DNA of 42,524 bases from Hydrogenophaga sp. (GCF_022844385.1 NZ_JALHLX010000013.1:1-42524), one strand, 5' to 3'; positions 28,231 through 36,809 are shown, numbered from the stretch's first letter. The notes: a model not told the origin generated them from the sequence alone. Program-made: numbers and translations.

Positions 28231-29004
28231 TCAGCCGCGCACATCCGCCACCGGTTGTTCGCCGAAATCGGCGCGGTCCAGAAAGGCGAGCACGCGGGCA
28301 GCGGCTTCGGTGGGCGATGTGAGCTGGCCCTGGCGCTGAAGTTCCACGAAGCGGCTGCGGTCGGGAAAGGCCGCCGGATCGCCCGCGCGCAATTGCACCT
28401 GCATGTCGGTGTCGATCACGCCCGGCGCCAGCGAGACCAGACGCGCGCCGTGGTCGCGCTGCGCCTCGTCGAGCGCGCTGCAACGGGTGAAGTGGTCCAT
28501 GCCGGCCTTGGCCGCGCAGTAGGGCGCTTGAGCAGCCATGGCGCTGCGGCCCAGGCCCGACGAGATGTTCAGCACCTTGCGCGGGCCGCGCCAGCCCGCA
28601 TCCACCCAGGCGGTGGTGGCGCGCAGGAAGGCGGCGGTGAGCTGCATGGGGGCTTCGAGACCCACGCGCAGCGCGTTGGCCAGGTCGTCGGGCGGGCAGT
28701 GATCCAGCGGCCCGATGCGCGGGATCACACCGGCGTTGTTGATGAGCGTGGCGCTCGTCCAGGTCCTGGCGGGTTGGCTTTCCAGAAACGCTTGCAGGCG
28801 GTTCGCCGCACCGGTGGTGTCGGCCAGGTCTTGCGACCACTGCGTGAGCGGGGCGTCTGCTGCCTTGGCCTCGGCGGTCAGTTCGTCGTTGACCTTTCGC
28901 GAAATGCACAGCAGGTGGCGGCCGGGGCCGAGCAGTTGGCGGGCCATGGCCAGGCCCATGCCGCGCGAGGCGCCGGTGAGGATGGTGAGGTGTTGTGGCG
29001 TCAT
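28231..29004 (-). CDS. Short-chain dehydrogenase/reductase (SDR)
   Basis: NAD(P)-dependent oxidoreductase of classical SDR type, 257 residues from ATG 29004. The cofactor motif is TGASRGMG (about residues 10-17), then INNAGV, the catalytic Ser in NISSGLG and the YCAAK motif with Tyr and Lys. The DIDTDMQ-like stretch (PGVIDTDMQVQL) and general layout resemble sepiapterin-reductase/benzil-reductase-like SDRs. Its stop is 24 bases from the start of the phosphatase gene, and it follows the pseudouridine synthase by seven bases, so rluA, SDR and phosphatase may be one transcript. Confidence 0.87.
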   Translation of the reverse strand: MTPQHLTILTGASRGMGLAMARQLLGPGRHLLCISRKVNDELTAEAKAADAPLTQWSQDLADTTGAANRLQAFLESQPARTWTSATLINNAGVIPRIGPLDHCPPDDLANALRVGLEAPMQLTAAFLRATTAWVDAGWRGPRKVLNISSGLGRSAMAAQAPYCAAKAGMDHFTRCSALDEAQRDHGARLVSLAPGVIDTDMQVQLRAGDPAAFPDRSRFVELQRQGQLTSPTEAAARVLAFLDRADFGEQPVADVRG

Positions 29005-29011
29005 GGTGTGT

Positions 29012-29659
29012 TCAGAAAGGGCAGGGGCTGTGGAACTCCATGGTCTGGCCATGGAAGGGGTGCGGGAGCGAGAGACAGTGGGCGTGCAGCAGCAGGCGAG
29101 GAGCCATGGAAACGGCGTCGGGCGCAGCGTACAACGCATCGCCAACCATGGGGTGTCCAAGGGCTTGCAGGTGCACGCGCAGCTGGTGGGTGCGACCGGT
29201 CACGGGTTCGAGTTCCAGCCGGGTGGTGCCGGGGGCTGTTGTGCCCGGTGCGATGCGCCATCGGCTGGTGCTGGGTTTGCCGTGTTCGTGGTTCACCTTT
29301 TGCCGCGGCCGGTTGGGCCAGTCGGCCATCAGCGGCAGGTCGATGGTGTTCCAGCCGTTGTCGGGTTGGGTGTTGACGAGTTCACCCGTCACCACGGCGG
29401 TGTAGCGTTTGTGCACGCGGCGTTCTTCAAACGCGAGACTCAGGTTGCGTTGTGCTTCGATGCCGCGGGCCATGACCACGAGGCCGGAGGTGGCCATGTC
29501 GAGGCGGTGGACCACGAGGGCGTCGGGCCATCGTGTTTGGGCTCTGGTGCTGAGGCAGTCCTGTTTGTCTGGGCCTTTGCCTGGAACGGCCAGCAGGCCT
29601 GCGGGTTTTTCCAGTACGAGGAGGTGTGGGTCTTCGAGGACCCAACAGACATCGCTCAC
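29012..29659 (-). CDS. rluA: Pseudouridine synthase, RluA type without S4 domain
   Basis: Isomerises uridine in rRNA or tRNA, 215 residues, close to E. coli RluA (219) and, like it, lacking an S4 domain. The catalytic motif is VVHRLDMATSGLVVMARG with Asp54 as nucleophile. VTGRTHQLRVHLQALGHPMVGDALY near the C-terminus is the other family signature. The frame stays open far upstream, but homology starts at SDVCWVLEDPHLLVLEKP. No in-frame ATG is available, so I place the start at GTG 29659, with GAGG five bases before it. That ribosome site lies only a few bases beyond the long palindrome at 29672-29775. Confidence 0.87.
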   Translation of the reverse strand: MSDVCWVLEDPHLLVLEKPAGLLAVPGKGPDKQDCLSTRAQTRWPDALVVHRLDMATSGLVVMARGIEAQRNLSLAFEERRVHKRYTAVVTGELVNTQPDNGWNTIDLPLMADWPNRPRQKVNHEHGKPSTSRWRIAPGTTAPGTTRLELEPVTGRTHQLRVHLQALGHPMVGDALYAAPDAVSMAPRLLLHAHCLSLPHPFHGQTMEFHSPCPF

Positions 29660-29671
29660 ATTGACCTCGCG

Positions 29672-29775
29672 GGCTCGCGGACGCACGGCGCTCTGCTCCG
29701 CGAATGTCCCCCGCCCCGGCTGCGCCGGGTCTCCTCCTTTATTTCGCTGCGCAGAGCGCCGTGCGCCCGCGAGCC
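29672..29775. repeat. 104-bp nested palindrome with 25-bp arms
   Basis: GGCTCGCGGACGCACGGCGC and the next five bases (29672-29696) are repeated inverted at 29751-29775 with 24 of 25 positions matching. Between them a second perfect hairpin, CCCGGC-TGC-GCCGGG, occupies 29715-29729. There is no coding capacity for a transposase, so this is either a non-autonomous mobile element (MITE-like) or a REP/BIME-type palindrome. It lies between the divergent rluA and dusC genes and comes within about a dozen bases of the rluA start. No other copy was noticed in this window. Confidence 0.85.
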
Positions 29776-29891
29776 TGAAGTGATGCAGGCGCGCAACCGT
29801 TCCGCCCGGTCGCCGATGACCGGACCAACCGGAGAAAGAGAATGAAAGCAAGCCATGAAACGCATTGTCCAGGCAAAGGACAATACCCCCC

Positions 29892-30902
29892 ATGCTGTTG
29901 CTCGCCCCCATGGAAGGTCTGCTCGACGCCACCCTGCGCGATGTGCTCACGCGCACCGGTGGCATTGATCGCTGCGTGAGCGAATTCATCCGCGTCACCG
30001 ACATGCTGCTCCCCGAGCGCGTGTTCGTGCGCGTGGTGCCCGAACTGCTCAACGGTGGCCGCACCCGCGCGGGCGTGCCGGTGCGCGCACAACTGCTGGG
30101 CTCCGACCCCAACTGCCTGGCCGAAAACGCCCAGCGCCTCGCCGGCCTGGGCCCGCACGGCATCGACCTCAATTTTGGCTGCCCCGCCAAGACCGTCAAC
30201 CAGAGCCGCGGCGGCGCTGTGCTGCTCGACGAACCCGAGCTCATCGGCCGCATCGTGGCGGCGGTGCGCCGCGCCGTGCCGGCCCATGTGCCGGTGTCGG
30301 CCAAGATGCGGCTCGGTTTCAACGACGACGCGCGCGCCGAAGACTGCGCCCACGCCATCGCCGAGGCCGGGGCCGATGAACTCGTGATCCACGCGCGCAC
30401 CAAGGCCCACGGCTACCGGCCTCCTGCGTACTGGGACCGGCTGGCCGAAGTGCGCGAGTCCTTGCCAACCCACATGCGCCTGCCGGTGATCGCCAACGGC
30501 GAAATATGGACCGCGGCCGATGCCGTGCGTTGCCGCGAAGTCACCGGCTGCGAACACCTCATGATCGGGCGCGGCATGGTCACCGACCCCGGTCTGGCCC
30601 TGGCCATCAAAGGACAGGGCAATGTGCCGTGGGAGGTCTTGCCACCGCTGCTTCAGATCTTCTGGCAGCAAGTGAGCGCGCGCGTGGAGCGCCGCCACCG
30701 CGCCGGCCGATTGAAGCAATGGCTCAACTACCTGCGCAAGCGTTACCCCGAGGCGCAGCAGGCGTACGACGAACTTCGCCTGCTGCACGAGCCGGTGGAC
30801 ATCGAGGCCTGGCTGGGCCGTGCGGTGGCCGCGGTGGCCTTGGTCACGGTTGAAACGGTGCCGATGGTTGAGCCGCCAGCAGAAATGGCCCAGCCGTGTT
30901 AA
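29892..30902 (+). CDS. dusC: tRNA-dihydrouridine synthase C
   Basis: FMN- and NADPH-dependent enzyme that reduces uridine in tRNA to dihydrouridine, 336 residues. The sequence follows E. coli DusC: MLLLAPMEGLLDATLRDVLT, VRAQLLGSDPNCLAENAQRL, GIDLNFGCPAKTVNQSRGGA (with the catalytic Cys), VSAKMRLGF, LVIHARTKAHGYRPPAYW and LPVIANGEIW. GRLKQWLNYLRKRYPEA is in the C-terminal helical RNA-binding part. The start at ATG 29892 gives the family N-terminus; AAGGACAAT lies 11-16 bases upstream, and a TTG at 29865 is also in frame. The C-terminus is some 20 residues longer than E. coli DusC. Confidence 0.92.
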   Translation: MLLLAPMEGLLDATLRDVLTRTGGIDRCVSEFIRVTDMLLPERVFVRVVPELLNGGRTRAGVPVRAQLLGSDPNCLAENAQRLAGLGPHGIDLNFGCPAKTVNQSRGGAVLLDEPELIGRIVAAVRRAVPAHVPVSAKMRLGFNDDARAEDCAHAIAEAGADELVIHARTKAHGYRPPAYWDRLAEVRESLPTHMRLPVIANGEIWTAADAVRCREVTGCEHLMIGRGMVTDPGLALAIKGQGNVPWEVLPPLLQIFWQQVSARVERRHRAGRLKQWLNYLRKRYPEAQQAYDELRLLHEPVDIEAWLGRAVAAVALVTVETVPMVEPPAEMAQPC

Positions 30903-30935
30903 CTTCCGCCCCCGGACCTGCAACACGACCCCTGT

Positions 30936-32492
30936 ATGACCTCTCTCAATCACCGGCTGGACGCCCTCTCGGAGGACCGCCTGCGCGGCATGCGCCGCGG
31001 CCTTGAAAAAGAGAGCCTGCGCTCCCAACCCGACGGCAAGCTCGCGCTCACGCCGCATCCCGCCGCCCTGGGCAGTGCGCTGACCCACCCGCACATCACC
31101 ACCGACTACAGCGAGTCGCAGCTGGAGCTGATCACCGGCGTGCACGAATCGGTGGAGTCGTGCCTGGCCGAACTCACCGAAGTGCATCAGTACACAGTGC
31201 GCAGCATGCGCGCCGTGGGCGACGAGATGATGTGGGCCTCCAGCATGCCGTGCGGCCTGCCCACCGACGAGACCATTCCGCTGGGCCGCTACGGTTCGTC
31301 CAACGTGGGCCGCGCCAAGAGCGTCTACCGCATGGGCCTGGGCCACCGCTACGGCCGGCGCATGCAGACCATCTCGGGCATCCACTACAACTGGTCGCTG
31401 CCGGGTGTGAGCAGCGACGAGTACTTCGCCACCATCCGCAATTTCCGTCGCCACGCTTTCTTGCTACTCACACTGTTCGGCGCGTCGCCAGCCGTGTGTT
31501 CGTCGTTTGTGGAAGGCCGCGAACACGAGCTGCAGAAACTCAGCGAGCGCACGCTGTACATGCCCCACGGCACCTCGTTGCGCATGGGCCGCCTGGGTTA
31601 TCAGAGCGAGGCACAGGCCACGCTGGCCGTGAGCTACAACGGCCTCGAAGGTTATGCCGCCTCGCTGCACGACGCGCTCACACGGCCCTGGCCGGCGTAC
31701 GAAGCGGTGGGTATCCGCAACCCGGGTGGCGATTACAACCAGCTCGCCACCACGCTGCTGCAGATTGAAAATGAGTTCTACGGCACCATCCGCCCCAAAC
31801 GCGTGATCTACCCCGGAGAGCGCCCGCTGCACGCGCTGCGCGAGCGCGGTGTGGAGTACATCGAGGTCCGCCTGATGGACCTCAACCCCTTCGAGCCCAT
31901 CGGTATCGGCGCGAGCACGCTGCGTTTCCTCGACGTGTTTCTGCTGCACTGCATGCTGTCCGACAGCCCACCCGACACGCCGGCCGAGATTCGCGAACTC
32001 GCGCACAACCAGCACCTCACCGCCGCACGCGGCCGCGAGCCAGGCCTGAACCTCATGCGCGAAGGCCAGGCCGTGCCGCTCATGCAATGGGCCGACGAGA
32101 TCCTTGCCGAGTTGGTGCCGATTGCCGAGGCGCTCGACCTGGCGCACGGCGGCATCGATCACGCCAACGCCGTGGCACTGGCCATCGCCCACCTGCAGTC
32201 GCCCGAGCTGCTGCCGTCTGCCCGTGTGCTGCAGGCCATGCATGCGCACCACGACGACTCGTTCGTGGGTTTTGCACGTGCCCAGTCGCGTGTCACGCAC
32301 CAGCACCTGCTCTCGCTCGAATGGAGCAGCAAACAACAGGCCCGCTTCGAGGCCATGGCGGCCAAGTCGGTCGAAGACCAGCGCGCCATCGAGGCGGCGG
32401 ACACCATGCCGTTCGAGATCTACCGGCAGGAATACGTCTCGCCCTCGCGCCTCGGCCGGCCGCAGACACAAGCCACCGCCGTCACGGCCTGA
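30936..32492 (+). CDS. gshA: Glutamate-cysteine ligase (gamma-glutamylcysteine synthetase)
   Basis: First step of glutathione synthesis: ATP-dependent joining of L-glutamate and L-cysteine in the cytoplasm. It is 518 residues, the length of the E. coli-type (class I) enzyme. Recognisable stretches are RGLEKESLR, TTDYSESQLELITG, MWASSMPCGLP, YGRRMQTISGIHYNWSLP, LRMGRLGYQSEAQ, LLQIENEFYGTIRPKR and YIEVRLMDLNPFEPIGI. The ATG at 30936 begins 33 bases after dusC. Glutathione would also support the copper tolerance suggested elsewhere in the window. A GC-rich hairpin follows the stop. Confidence 0.95.
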   Translation: MTSLNHRLDALSEDRLRGMRRGLEKESLRSQPDGKLALTPHPAALGSALTHPHITTDYSESQLELITGVHESVESCLAELTEVHQYTVRSMRAVGDEMMWASSMPCGLPTDETIPLGRYGSSNVGRAKSVYRMGLGHRYGRRMQTISGIHYNWSLPGVSSDEYFATIRNFRRHAFLLLTLFGASPAVCSSFVEGREHELQKLSERTLYMPHGTSLRMGRLGYQSEAQATLAVSYNGLEGYAASLHDALTRPWPAYEAVGIRNPGGDYNQLATTLLQIENEFYGTIRPKRVIYPGERPLHALRERGVEYIEVRLMDLNPFEPIGIGASTLRFLDVFLLHCMLSDSPPDTPAEIRELAHNQHLTAARGREPGLNLMREGQAVPLMQWADEILAELVPIAEALDLAHGGIDHANAVALAIAHLQSPELLPSARVLQAMHAHHDDSFVGFARAQSRVTHQHLLSLEWSSKQQARFEAMAAKSVEDQRAIEAADTMPFEIYRQEYVSPSRLGRPQTQATAVTA

Positions 32493-32497
32493 AGCAC

Positions 32498-32517
32498 GGC
32501 AGCGGCACGCCGCTGCC
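32498..32517 (+). terminator. GC-rich hairpin after gshA
   Basis: GGCAGCGGC (32498-32506) is mirrored by GCCGCTGCC (32509-32517); in practice seven or eight pairs form around a small loop. TTCCAAATCC follows rather than a U-run, so it may stabilise the message or act with Rho. Confidence 0.45.
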
Positions 32518-32606
32518 TTCCAAATCCAAACCCGCACGCCCGGGTCGTGAATGCGCATTCGGCGCGGGTCGCGTCTATCCTGCACGTTTTGCCTCAGGGG
32601 ACGACC

Positions 32607-33497
32607 ATGACCCGCCTCACCGCCGCCGACTTCGATCAAGAGTTGTTGATCCTGTTTGACGCCTATGTGCACGGTGATCTGGACCGCCGGGGTTTCCTCG
32701 ACCGCGCCAGCAAGTTCGCGGTGGGCGGCATGACGGCCGCCGGCCTGCTGGCCGCACTCAGCCCCAACTTTGCGGCAGCGCAAATGGTCCCCAAGGACGA
32801 TGCGCGCCTGAAGACCGAGGTGGTGGATGTGCCTTCACCGTCGGGTTACGGCACCATCAGGGCCTATGTGGCCAAACCGGCCAACGCCACCGGCAAACTG
32901 CCCAGTGTGCTTGTCGTTCACGAGAACCGGGGCCTGAATCCGCACATCGAAGACATCACCCGCCGCATTGCGCTCGACGGTTACCTGACTCTGGCACCCG
33001 ACGCGCTCACGCCGCTGGGAGGCTATCCCGGCGACGAAGACAAGGCGCGCGCGCTGTTCGCCACCCTCGACCAGACCAGGACCCGGCAGGACATGCTGGC
33101 TGCAGCGGCAACGCTCAAGGCCCGCGCAGACAGCAACGGCCGCGTGGGCGTGGTGGGCTTTTGCTACGGCGGCGGCATTGCCCACATGCTGTCCACGCAA
33201 TTGCCCGATCTGGCCGCGGCCGTGCCGTACTACGGCAACCACCCGCCGGTGGAAGACGCTGCCAAGGTCAAGGCACCGCTGCTGATCCATTTCGCTGCGG
33301 TCGACGAACGCATCAACGCCGCATGGCCGGCCTATGAAGCTGCGCTCAAAGCCGCCGGAGCCCGCTACACCGCCCACCTGTATCCGGGCACGCAGCACGG
33401 TTTCAACAACGACACCACCCCCCGTTTTGATGCCGCCGCCGCGAAGTTGTCGTGGGACCGCACCATGGCGTTTTTCAAGGAACGACTGACGGGCTGA
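32607..33497 (+). CDS. yghX: Dienelactone hydrolase family protein, YghX type
   Basis: Alpha/beta hydrolase, 296 residues, aligning along its length with E. coli YghX. The distinctive N-terminal extension is present (TAADFDQELLILFDAYVHGD, then RRGFLDRASKFAVGGMTAAG), with an RR motif before a hydrophobic stretch that could be a Tat-type export signal placed unusually far in. The catalytic triad is Cys in VGFCYGGG, Asp in AAVDERIN and His in GTQHGFNN. HENRGLNPHIEDITRRIALDGY is highly typical. The ATG at 32607 follows AGGGGACGACC. The substrate is unknown; the family name comes from chloroaromatic degradation, but nothing here points to that pathway. Confidence 0.9.
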   Translation: MTRLTAADFDQELLILFDAYVHGDLDRRGFLDRASKFAVGGMTAAGLLAALSPNFAAAQMVPKDDARLKTEVVDVPSPSGYGTIRAYVAKPANATGKLPSVLVVHENRGLNPHIEDITRRIALDGYLTLAPDALTPLGGYPGDEDKARALFATLDQTRTRQDMLAAAATLKARADSNGRVGVVGFCYGGGIAHMLSTQLPDLAAAVPYYGNHPPVEDAAKVKAPLLIHFAAVDERINAAWPAYEAALKAAGARYTAHLYPGTQHGFNNDTTPRFDAAAAKLSWDRTMAFFKERLTG

Positions 33498-33522
33498 AGG
33501 CCCGCCGGCGGCGGCCCTTCAG
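33494..33522. terminator. Long hairpin spanning two convergent stop codons
   Basis: CTGAAGGCCCGCCG (33494-33507) is mirrored by CGGCGGCCCTTCAG (33509-33522) with one mismatch; the innermost bases must open to form a loop. The yghX TGA lies in the left arm and the TGA of the convergent CoxG-like gene in the right arm. The 21-base gap thus seems to be one shared bidirectional hairpin. There is no U-run on either side. Confidence 0.6.
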
Positions 33523-33989
33523 GCTTCGCCGCCGAAGCGTTTGATCAGGTTGTCGATGTATTTTTCGACCAGCTTCTCGAACTCGCCTTCAACGACGGGC
33601 GCCACCACCATCTTCATCAGGCCCGGCAGCGGCACCTCGATCTCGCCCTGAATCGCCAGGGTGACGTTGGTGGACTTCTTGTTGTCGACGATCTTCCAGT
33701 TGCCGCCCACCTGCGCGTTGCCGATGCCCTTGACCGGCGTCCACTTCACCGTGCCCTTGGCCTTGTCGCTCACGTACTTGCTGGCGTAGATCGTCTGGAT
33801 GTTCACCTGAGCGGTGCCGACCTTCTCCATCTCCCACTGGTACACACCGCCGCCGAGGTCGGTGAGTTTCTCCACCTTGGGGAAATGGCTGACCGATTCG
33901 GGCACATCGGAGAGCACTTCGAACACCTCGGCTGGCTTGGCCTTGACATCGAATTCGTAGCCCAGATCGATTTTCACGGTGATGGCCAT
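33519..33989 (-). CDS. SRPBCC-fold protein, CoxG-like
   Basis: Single-domain START/SRPBCC-fold protein, 156 residues, soluble. Family features are the N-terminal [36 protein letters not shown] and the C-terminal helix [22 protein letters not shown]. The fold makes a hydrophobic pocket; related CoxG proteins attach to the membrane in CO dehydrogenase maturation, while others bind lipids or polyketides. There are no cox genes nearby. Start ATG 33989 follows GAGGAGCGCC. It converges with yghX and diverges from ylqF. The ligand is unknown. Confidence 0.85.
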   Translation of the reverse strand: MAITVKIDLGYEFDVKAKPAEVFEVLSDVPESVSHFPKVEKLTDLGGGVYQWEMEKVGTAQVNIQTIYASKYVSDKAKGTVKWTPVKGIGNAQVGGNWKIVDNKKSTNVTLAIQGEIEVPLPGLMKMVVAPVVEGEFEKLVEKYIDNLIKRFGGEA

Positions 33990-34110
33990 GGCGCTCCTCA
34001 AGGGGTTGTTGTGGTGGAAATTCATTGTAGGCAGGGCTGCTATGTCCGCACCCCGGGAGATACACCAAGGCACAATCCCCGCTCCCCATCTCTCTTCAAG
34101 ACCGTTCTCC

Positions 34111-35058
34111 ATGAGCATCCAGTGGTTCCCCGGGCACATGCACCTCACGCGCAAGGCCATCACCGAGCGCGCGAAGGAAATCGACGTCGTGATCGAAATG
34201 CTCGACGCGCGCCTGCCCGGGTCGAGTGCCAACCCGCTGCTGGCCGAACTCACGGCCGGGCGGCCCACGCTCAAGGTGGTCAACAAGCAGGACATGGCCG
34301 ACCCCGAGCGCACCGCGCTCTGGCTCGCGCACTACAACGCCCAACCCAACACGCGCGCCATTGCGCTGGATGCCAGCATCACCGCGCCGGCGCGCGCCAT
34401 CATCGCGTCGTGCTTCGAGCTTGCGCCCTTGCGCGGCGGCATGGTCAAACCCATGCGGGTGCTGATCTGCGGCATTCCCAACGTGGGCAAAAGCACGCTG
34501 ATCAACACCTTGCTGGGCAAACGCTCGGCCAAGACCGGTGACGAGGCCGGCATCACACGCACCGAACAGCGCCTGGTGCTGGCCGACGATTTCTACTTGT
34601 TTGACACCCCCGGCATGCTGTGGCCGCGCATCGTGGTGCCCGAGAGCGGCTACAACCTGGCCGCCAGCGGCGCGGTGGGCCGCAACGCCTACGACGACCA
34701 GGAAGTGGCGCTGGAGCTGCTGTCCAAACTCAAGGCCAGCTACGGCGCACAGCTCGAAGCGCGCTACAAGCTCGGCCTGCCGCTGGACACGGTGGCCAGC
34801 CTGCCCGACGAAGAGTTGATGGCCGCCATCGCACGCAAGCGCGGCGCCATCGGCACCGGCGGGAGCATCCACTGGCAGAAGGTCGCCGAGCTGCTGATCG
34901 CCGACTTCCGCAGCGGTGTGCTCGGACGCATCACGCTCGAAACCCCGGAGCAGTTTCTGCAGTGGCTCGCGGCCGGCCAGCAGGCCGACGCCGAGCGCCA
35001 GAACAAGAAAAAAGAGCGCGCCAACAAGCCCAAGGCGCGCAAGCCCGACCGGCGTTGA
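34111..35058 (+). CDS. ylqF: Ribosome biogenesis GTPase YlqF/RbgA-type
   Basis: Circularly permuted GTPase that helps assemble the large ribosomal subunit, 315 residues. The permutation is visible: the guanine-specificity motif NKQD (58-61) comes before the P loop GIPNVGKST (121-129) and DTPG (165-168). Start ATG 34111 ([15 protein letters not shown]) matches the family N-terminus. The C-terminal 40 residues are Lys/Arg-rich ([18 protein letters not shown]), consistent with rRNA contact. It stands alone between divergent coxG-like and a downstream oxidoreductase gene. Confidence 0.93.
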   Translation: MSIQWFPGHMHLTRKAITERAKEIDVVIEMLDARLPGSSANPLLAELTAGRPTLKVVNKQDMADPERTALWLAHYNAQPNTRAIALDASITAPARAIIASCFELAPLRGGMVKPMRVLICGIPNVGKSTLINTLLGKRSAKTGDEAGITRTEQRLVLADDFYLFDTPGMLWPRIVVPESGYNLAASGAVGRNAYDDQEVALELLSKLKASYGAQLEARYKLGLPLDTVASLPDEELMAAIARKRGAIGTGGSIHWQKVAELLIADFRSGVLGRITLETPEQFLQWLAAGQQADAERQNKKKERANKPKARKPDRR

Positions 35059-35061
35059 AGG

Positions 35062-35080
35062 GTCCGCAGTGGCAGCGGAC
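35062..35080 (+). terminator. Possible hairpin after ylqF
   Basis: GTCCGC (35062-35067) pairs with GCGGAC (35075-35080) over seven bases, three bases after the ylqF stop. TTGATCC follows, so there is no real U-run. Weak candidate. Confidence 0.35.
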
Positions 35081-35150
35081 TTGATCCGCGTCAAACCTCA
35101 ACGCGCGGCGCAGCCGCAACATGGCACTTCCCCGTTCGATGGAGTTCGCC

Positions 35151-35744
35151 ATGACACCCTCTCGCCGCATCCTGCTGATCGAAGGCCACCCCGACCCGAG
35201 TGCAGAACGGCTCAACCACGCACTGGTCGATGCGTATGCCGACGGCGCCCGGCAGGCCGGACATGAGGTGCGGCGCATCGCGGTGGGCACGCTCGACTTT
35301 CCCCTGCTCAAAACCGCCGAGGCGTGGAACCACGGCGCCTTGCCGCCCAGCCTGCAAGCGTCGCAAGACGGCATGGCCTGGGCCGAACACGTGGTGATCT
35401 TTTTCCCGCTCTGGCTCGGTGACATGCCCGCGCTGCTCAAAGCTTTTCTGGAGCAGGTGGCGCGCCCGGGTTTTGCGGTGGGTCCCGAAGGCCCCAAACC
35501 GTTTGGCCGCAAGCCGCTGAGCGGGCGTTCGGCGCGCGTGGTGGTCACCATGGGCATGCCTGCGTTGGCCTACCGCTGGTACTTTCGCGCGCACAGCGTC
35601 AAATCGCTGGAGCGCAACATCCTCGGCTTTGTGGGCTTCGCGCCCATCCACGAGACGCTGATTGGTTCAGTGGACACCTTGGGCTCCGAAGGCGTCGAGC
35701 GCTGGTTGAAAAAGCTGCGCAAACTGGGCGCGCAAGCCAGCTGA
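35151..35744 (+). CDS. Flavodoxin-fold NAD(P)H-dependent oxidoreductase
   Basis: Quinone-reductase-like flavoprotein (KefF/MdaB/NQO group), 197 residues. The nucleotide-binding N-terminus is RILLIEGHPDPSAERLNHAL, and HVVIFFPLWLGDMPALLKAFLEQV is the typical FMN-site and dimer region. Start ATG 35151 is chosen because GGAG lies seven bases before it; an ATG at 35121 in frame lacks a ribosome site. Likely roles are two-electron reduction of quinones or nitro compounds. It is convergent with the FG-GAP gene across 20 bases. Confidence 0.87.
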   Translation: MTPSRRILLIEGHPDPSAERLNHALVDAYADGARQAGHEVRRIAVGTLDFPLLKTAEAWNHGALPPSLQASQDGMAWAEHVVIFFPLWLGDMPALLKAFLEQVARPGFAVGPEGPKPFGRKPLSGRSARVVVTMGMPALAYRWYFRAHSVKSLERNILGFVGFAPIHETLIGSVDTLGSEGVERWLKKLRKLGAQAS

Positions 35745-35764
35745 ATTCCATCTGCAATCCTCCT

Positions 35765-36745
35765 TCAGGGATTCAAGGTGATCCGAAAGGCACGGCCGTC
35801 GGCCAGCACGGCGCAGGCGCCATCGGGTGCCGGTGTGAGCCGCTCCACCGTGCCGGGCAGGGGCATCAGATCGGCCAGTTCATGCCATTGTCCGGGGGCC
35901 TCCCAGCGCAGTGCGTGCAATGCCTGGCGCGTCATGTCGGGAACAATGATGGTTGGGCGCAGCCCGGGTCGCTGCACGATCACGGCCAAGCGCTGTTCCA
36001 GAGCTCCCATGCGGTGGTTGGAGACGTCCATTGCCTTGGCAAACGGCAGGAGTTCCGGCGGCTGAAAGTGATGCAGGGTCAGGACGCCGCCAATGTGCGG
36101 AGTGGTCACACTGGCCACATCGAGTTTGCCGTCGCCATCGAAGTCGGCAAAGCCCACCGGGTTCAGCCAGCGAAAAGTCGAGCCAGCGAAAGGGCCGCGG
36201 GCGCGCTCCACCAAGCGGGCATTGCCCTGTTGCCATTGCAGGCCAAACACAACCAGCGAAGCGCCGCGCAGTGTGTCGGCTTCGATCAGCACGATTTCCT
36301 CGCTGCCGTCCCCGTCGAGGTCGATGACGCGCGGCACCCTGTCTTCAAAGACCCGGTTGAGCGGCAAAGAGAGGCTGACGGCCTGCAATTTGCCCCCCGG
36401 TGCCAGCGCCAACGCGTGCACGCTTCCCGCATGCACAGGGGAGCCCAGAGCACCGTGGGGATAGCGCCGCGTGGGTGAGGCCAGCCACACCCACGCGATG
36501 TCCTTCGTTCCTGCCACCGCCTGACTTTGTGGCAGGCGGTTTTCGGCTTCTGGGGGCGCTGGGGCTGTCGTTGCCGCAGCGTCTGCACACTGTGCATCGG
36601 CGGCCTTGACCGACAGAGCCATGGCCTGGGCACCGCCGATTCCGAGGAACATCAAGGAGAGGGCCACCGCAGTTGCAGCAGCCCCAAAAAAATGGCCACC
36701 CTCTTGAAGAGGGTGGCAACGTGGTTGAGATTTGAGGAGTTTCAT
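35765..36745 (-). CDS. Exported FG-GAP/VCBS-like repeat protein
   Basis: Up to 326 residues, predicted exported, with a beta-propeller-like repeat composition. Two calcium-binding-type loops are seen, DLDGDGSEEIVLIE and DFDGDGKLDVASV, which is the FG-GAP pattern; sections of the type RYPHGALGSPVHAGSVHALALAPGGKLQAV look like propeller blades. Start is a problem. ATG 36745 gives a basic N-terminus and hydrophobic core (ATAVALSLMFLGIGGAQAMA), but an intrinsic terminator (36686-36717) lies inside that segment. GTG 36667 or ATG 36652 would start after it, with poor ribosome sites. Its function is unknown; surface recognition is typical of the fold. Confidence 0.72.
   Translation of the reverse strand: MKLLKSQPRCHPLQEGGHFFGAAATAVALSLMFLGIGGAQAMALSVKAADAQCADAAATTAPAPPEAENRLPQSQAVAGTKDIAWVWLASPTRRYPHGALGSPVHAGSVHALALAPGGKLQAVSLSLPLNRVFEDRVPRVIDLDGDGSEEIVLIEADTLRGASLVVFGLQWQQGNARLVERARGPFAGSTFRWLNPVGFADFDGDGKLDVASVTTPHIGGVLTLHHFQPPELLPFAKAMDVSNHRMGALEQRLAVIVQRPGLRPTIIVPDMTRQALHALRWEAPGQWHELADLMPLPGTVERLTPAPDGACAVLADGRAFRITLNP
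36686..36717 (-). terminator. Intrinsic terminator within the start region of the FG-GAP gene
   Basis: Read on the minus strand, GCCACCCTCT and AGAGGGTGGC form a perfect ten-base-pair stem (plus 36695-36704 with 36708-36717, three-base loop), followed by CA and a run of seven T. This is a textbook Rho-independent terminator. It lies 93 bases downstream of the DUF4399 lipoprotein gene and probably ends that transcript, although it overlaps the longest version of the FG-GAP reading frame. Confidence 0.88.
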
Positions 36746-36809
36746 GCAAGGTGTGTCGGCTGGCGCCGCCGCACCTTACAGATTCGCCTTTTTGAGAATC
36801 CTCACGGCA

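Noticed and set aside
29660..30403. Longer version of the pseudouridine synthase starting far upstream
   Set aside because: It would run through the palindrome and antisense to dusC. Homology to RluA begins at the GTG at 29659, and the length from there matches the family.
29739..31454. Open frame of 571 codons on the minus strand opposite dusC and gshA
   Set aside because: Antisense to two well-supported enzymes and crosses the palindrome; the composition is that of a shadow frame.
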